DNA of 7,018 bases, taken from the NCBI GenBank assembly GCA_024643445.1, contig JAHEMX010000196.1, positions 1-7,018 on the forward strand, read 5' to 3'. Positions 5,443 to 7,018 of the stretch are shown one piece after another; position 1 is the first letter of the stretch; the number at the start of each line of letters is the position of its first letter. The translations under genes and the position numbers were made by a program. This DNA comes from Desulfobulbaceae bacterium. GTDB lineage: Bacteria > Desulfobacterota > Desulfobulbia > Desulfobulbales > Desulfocapsaceae. The notes under the pieces were generated by a model. It was not told where the DNA came from. It saw nothing but the letters and a program-made list of their open reading frames with translations, and did not search any database.

Positions 5443-6699
5443 ATGAACTTTCCGCCCATGGTCAAAATCAGACAACGGTTTGAAACCAGTCCACTCACCG
5501 ATCTTCCCGGAACCATCGCCAAAGAATTCGCACGCTGCGAAGCCGACAAGAAAATCAGGCCTGGCCAGAGTGTCGCCGTAACAGCCGGCAGCAGAGGTGT
5601 CCGCAATATTGCGGTAATTACCAGGGCCGTCATCACCGAGCTGCAAAAACTCGGCGCCAAGCCATTTATCGTACCTGCCATGGGCAGCCATGGGGGTGCG
5701 ACTGCCGAGGGACAGGCGGCCATTCTGGCACACTTCGGTATTACCGAAGAGGCCATGGGCGTACCGGTCAGGTCCAGCATGGAAGTGGTACCCCTGGGCA
5801 CAACCAAAGACGATGTCCCCGTCTATATCGACAAAAATGGTTACGGGGCCGACCACATTGTTGTCATCAACCGCGTTAAACCCCATACCGATTTTGATGC
5901 GGTCAACGAAAGCGGCATCCTGAAGATGCTGGCCATCGGGCTCGGAAAGCAGAAAGCGGCCGACAGATACCATAATCTCTTTATCACGCGCGGTCATTAC
6001 CCGGTTTTGATGAGCGCAGCTCGTTATATCATCGAGAAATGCCCCATCACCTTCGGCATCGGCATCGTCGAGGATCAGCGTGACGATACCGCCATTATCC
6101 GGATGATTCCGAGGGACCGCCTGGAAGAAGAGGAGCGGGATCTGCTTGCTGAGGCGAAGTCATTACTGCCGAGAATCCCCTTCCAGCAATTTGACATCCT
6201 GATTGTTGACGAGATGGGAAAGATGTTCAGCGGCACCGGCATGGACCAGAATGTCATCGCCAGGACGGTTATACCCTATCACGTCGTTCCGAAATCACCG
6301 GTCATCACCCGTATTTTTGTCCGGGACCTGGCAGAAGAATCGGGCGGCAATGCGCTCGGTGTCGGCAATGCCGATTTCACCACCAGCCGCCTTGTCGCAA
6401 AGATAAACCGACCGGTGACCTATATGAACACCTTCACCTCATCGTGTCCGGAGATCATACGCATTCCACCCTATTACGATCGGGATCGCGAGGTCCTCGA
6501 GGCGTGTTTTACCACCCTGCCGCTGACGCGAAAAAGCGAGGCCCGGATCGTACATATTCAAAACACCCTGCATCTTGAAACGCTGTATATCTCGGAGACC
6601 ATGCTTGAAGAAGCCCGGGCCAACCCAAAGCTTGAGATTATCGGAGAACCAGGCCCCATGGCCTTTGATGAGGACGATAATATCTCGACCGTTTTCTAG
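5443..6699 (+). CDS. LarA-like (DUF2088 / nickel-pincer) racemase-epimerase homologue
   Basis: This 418-residue protein resembles the lactate-racemase-domain family. LarA uses a nickel-pincer nucleotide to racemise or epimerise 2-hydroxyacids by hydride transfer. Recognisable segments are AGSRGVRN (48-55, Arg51), AMGSHGGATAEG (79-90, His83), INRVKPHTDF (142-151, His148) and ESGILKMLAIGLGKQK (156-171, Lys161). By analogy with L. plantarum LarA, His83 and His148 would be the two catalytic histidines (His108, His174) and Lys161 the cofactor-bearing lysine (Lys184). The His-to-Lys spacing is 13 here against 10 in LarA, so the assignment is tentative. The subgroup is clearly distant from true lactate racemases. 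GGAG at 5428-5431 lies 11 bases before the ATG, a slightly long spacing, and a second in-frame ATG at 5458 is possible. The gap to the kinase is 15 bases, implying tight co-transcription. No cofactor genes (larB, larC, larE) are in the window. The likely role is to invert the C2 configuration of the hydroxyacid used by the neighbouring dehydrogenase. Confidence 0.8.
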   Translation: MNFPPMVKIRQRFETSPLTDLPGTIAKEFARCEADKKIRPGQSVAVTAGSRGVRNIAVITRAVITELQKLGAKPFIVPAMGSHGGATAEGQAAILAHFGITEEAMGVPVRSSMEVVPLGTTKDDVPVYIDKNGYGADHIVVINRVKPHTDFDAVNESGILKMLAIGLGKQKAADRYHNLFITRGHYPVLMSAARYIIEKCPITFGIGIVEDQRDDTAIIRMIPRDRLEEEERDLLAEAKSLLPRIPFQQFDILIVDEMGKMFSGTGMDQNVIARTVIPYHVVPKSPVITRIFVRDLAEESGGNALGVGNADFTTSRLVAKINRPVTYMNTFTSSCPEIIRIPPYYDRDREVLEACFTTLPLTRKSEARIVHIQNTLHLETLYISETMLEEARANPKLEIIGEPGPMAFDEDDNISTVF

Positions 6700-6723
6700 C
6701 AGGGTATGACGAGAGCCAGGCGG

Positions 6724-6741
6724 GGTCTGGGTAACCCGACC
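6724..6741 (+). terminator. GC-rich hairpin between the LarA-like and CbbY-like genes, possible attenuator
   Basis: GGTC (6724-6727) and GGG (6729-6731) pair with CCC (6735-6737) and GACC (6738-6741) around a TAA loop, with one bulged T. No T run follows, so it is not a standard intrinsic terminator. It could stabilise the upstream message or lower expression of the phosphatase gene that starts 39 bases later. Confidence 0.3.
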
Positions 6742-6779
6742 TGACGCTGACGATAAACTTAAACTTACCGGAATTTATT

Positions 6780-7018
6780 ATGACTTTGCCGCAGGCTCTT
6801 TTTTTTGACATGGACGGTGTCATCATCGATACCGAGAAAGACGGCCATCGAGTAGCTTTCAACAAGGCTTTCAAGGAATTTGGCTACGATGTTACCTGGG
6901 ATGTGGAGGAATACGGCGAGCTCATCAGGATATCCGGAGGCAAAGAGCGGATGAAACACTATCTGGCCACCACCGGTTTTGGCAAGGAGATCGCCCCCGG
7001 TGATGTTGACGGGATCAT
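6780..7018 (+). CDS. CbbY-like HAD-superfamily sugar phosphatase, N-terminal part (3' end outside window)
   Basis: The first 79 residues of a haloacid-dehalogenase-superfamily phosphatase are present, and the frame is open to the right edge. FFDMDGVIIDTE (8-19) is HAD motif 1, with nucleophile Asp10 and acid Asp12. The cap domain begins with the CbbY-style pattern DGHRVAFNKAF (21-31) and includes GGKERM (53-58). In characterised CbbY proteins these belong to xylulose-1,5-bisphosphate phosphatases. The same family also holds beta-phosphoglucomutase-like and other small-sugar phosphatases. Motifs 2-4 lie beyond the window, so completeness cannot be checked. The ATG at 6780 has a weak ribosome site (GGA at 6770-6772). 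The 80-base gap after the LarA-like gene is the widest in the run and holds a hairpin, yet same-strand placement suggests it belongs to the sugar cluster. No Rubisco or other Calvin-cycle gene is present, so a catabolic or metabolite-repair role fits better. Confidence 0.85.
   Translation, partial: MTLPQALFFDMDGVIIDTEKDGHRVAFNKAFKEFGYDVTWDVEEYGELIRISGGKERMKHYLATTGFGKEIAPGDVDGI

Noticed and set aside
5230..5997. Long minus-strand open frame (255 codons) opposite the FGGY kinase and LarA-like genes
   Set aside because: It spans the junction of two well-supported + strand genes, has no recognisable motif and is a codon-bias shadow.

Overview
The window is bacterial and almost fully coding. Every supported gene lies on the + strand and composition is moderately GC-rich. 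No mobile element, tRNA, rRNA or CRISPR array was seen. Dense packing, Shine-Dalgarno-led starts and the protein families fit a Gram-negative, probably anaerobic or facultative bacterium. The feel of the proteins would suit a Desulfobacterota-type genome, but that is an impression and not a result.

Layout: (1) the C-terminal half of a class II (metal-dependent) ketose-bisphosphate aldolase, cut by the left edge; (2) a 386-base non-coding gap (476-861) with three inverted repeats, the most likely site of a promoter and operators; (3) five closely spaced genes with gaps of 74, 42, 58 and 15 bases: a transaldolase-family protein (862-2046), a D-isomer-specific 2-hydroxyacid dehydrogenase (2121-3110), a dihydrodipicolinate-synthase-family lyase (3153-4046), an FGGY carbohydrate kinase (4105-5427) and a LarA-like nickel-pincer racemase/epimerase homologue (5443-6699); (4) a hairpin-containing spacer, then the N-terminus of a CbbY-like HAD sugar phosphatase (6780 to the right edge).

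Together this reads as a catabolic operon for an unusual sugar or sugar acid. Kinase, transaldolase-like protein, class II aldolase and HAD phosphatase could handle a phosphorylated ketose. The LarA-like protein, D-2-hydroxyacid dehydrogenase and DapA-family lyase form a coherent second branch: set the C2 configuration of a 2-hydroxyacid, oxidise it to a 2-oxoacid, then cleave it to pyruvate plus an aldehyde. The substrate cannot be read from the sequence, and I do not recognise the full combination as a named pathway. Two active-site observations add interest. The transaldolase-like protein carries Gln where transaldolases have the acid-base Glu, as in fructose-6-phosphate aldolase. The DapA-like lyase lacks the Arg that true dihydrodipicolinate synthases use. 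No transporter or regulator lies inside the window.
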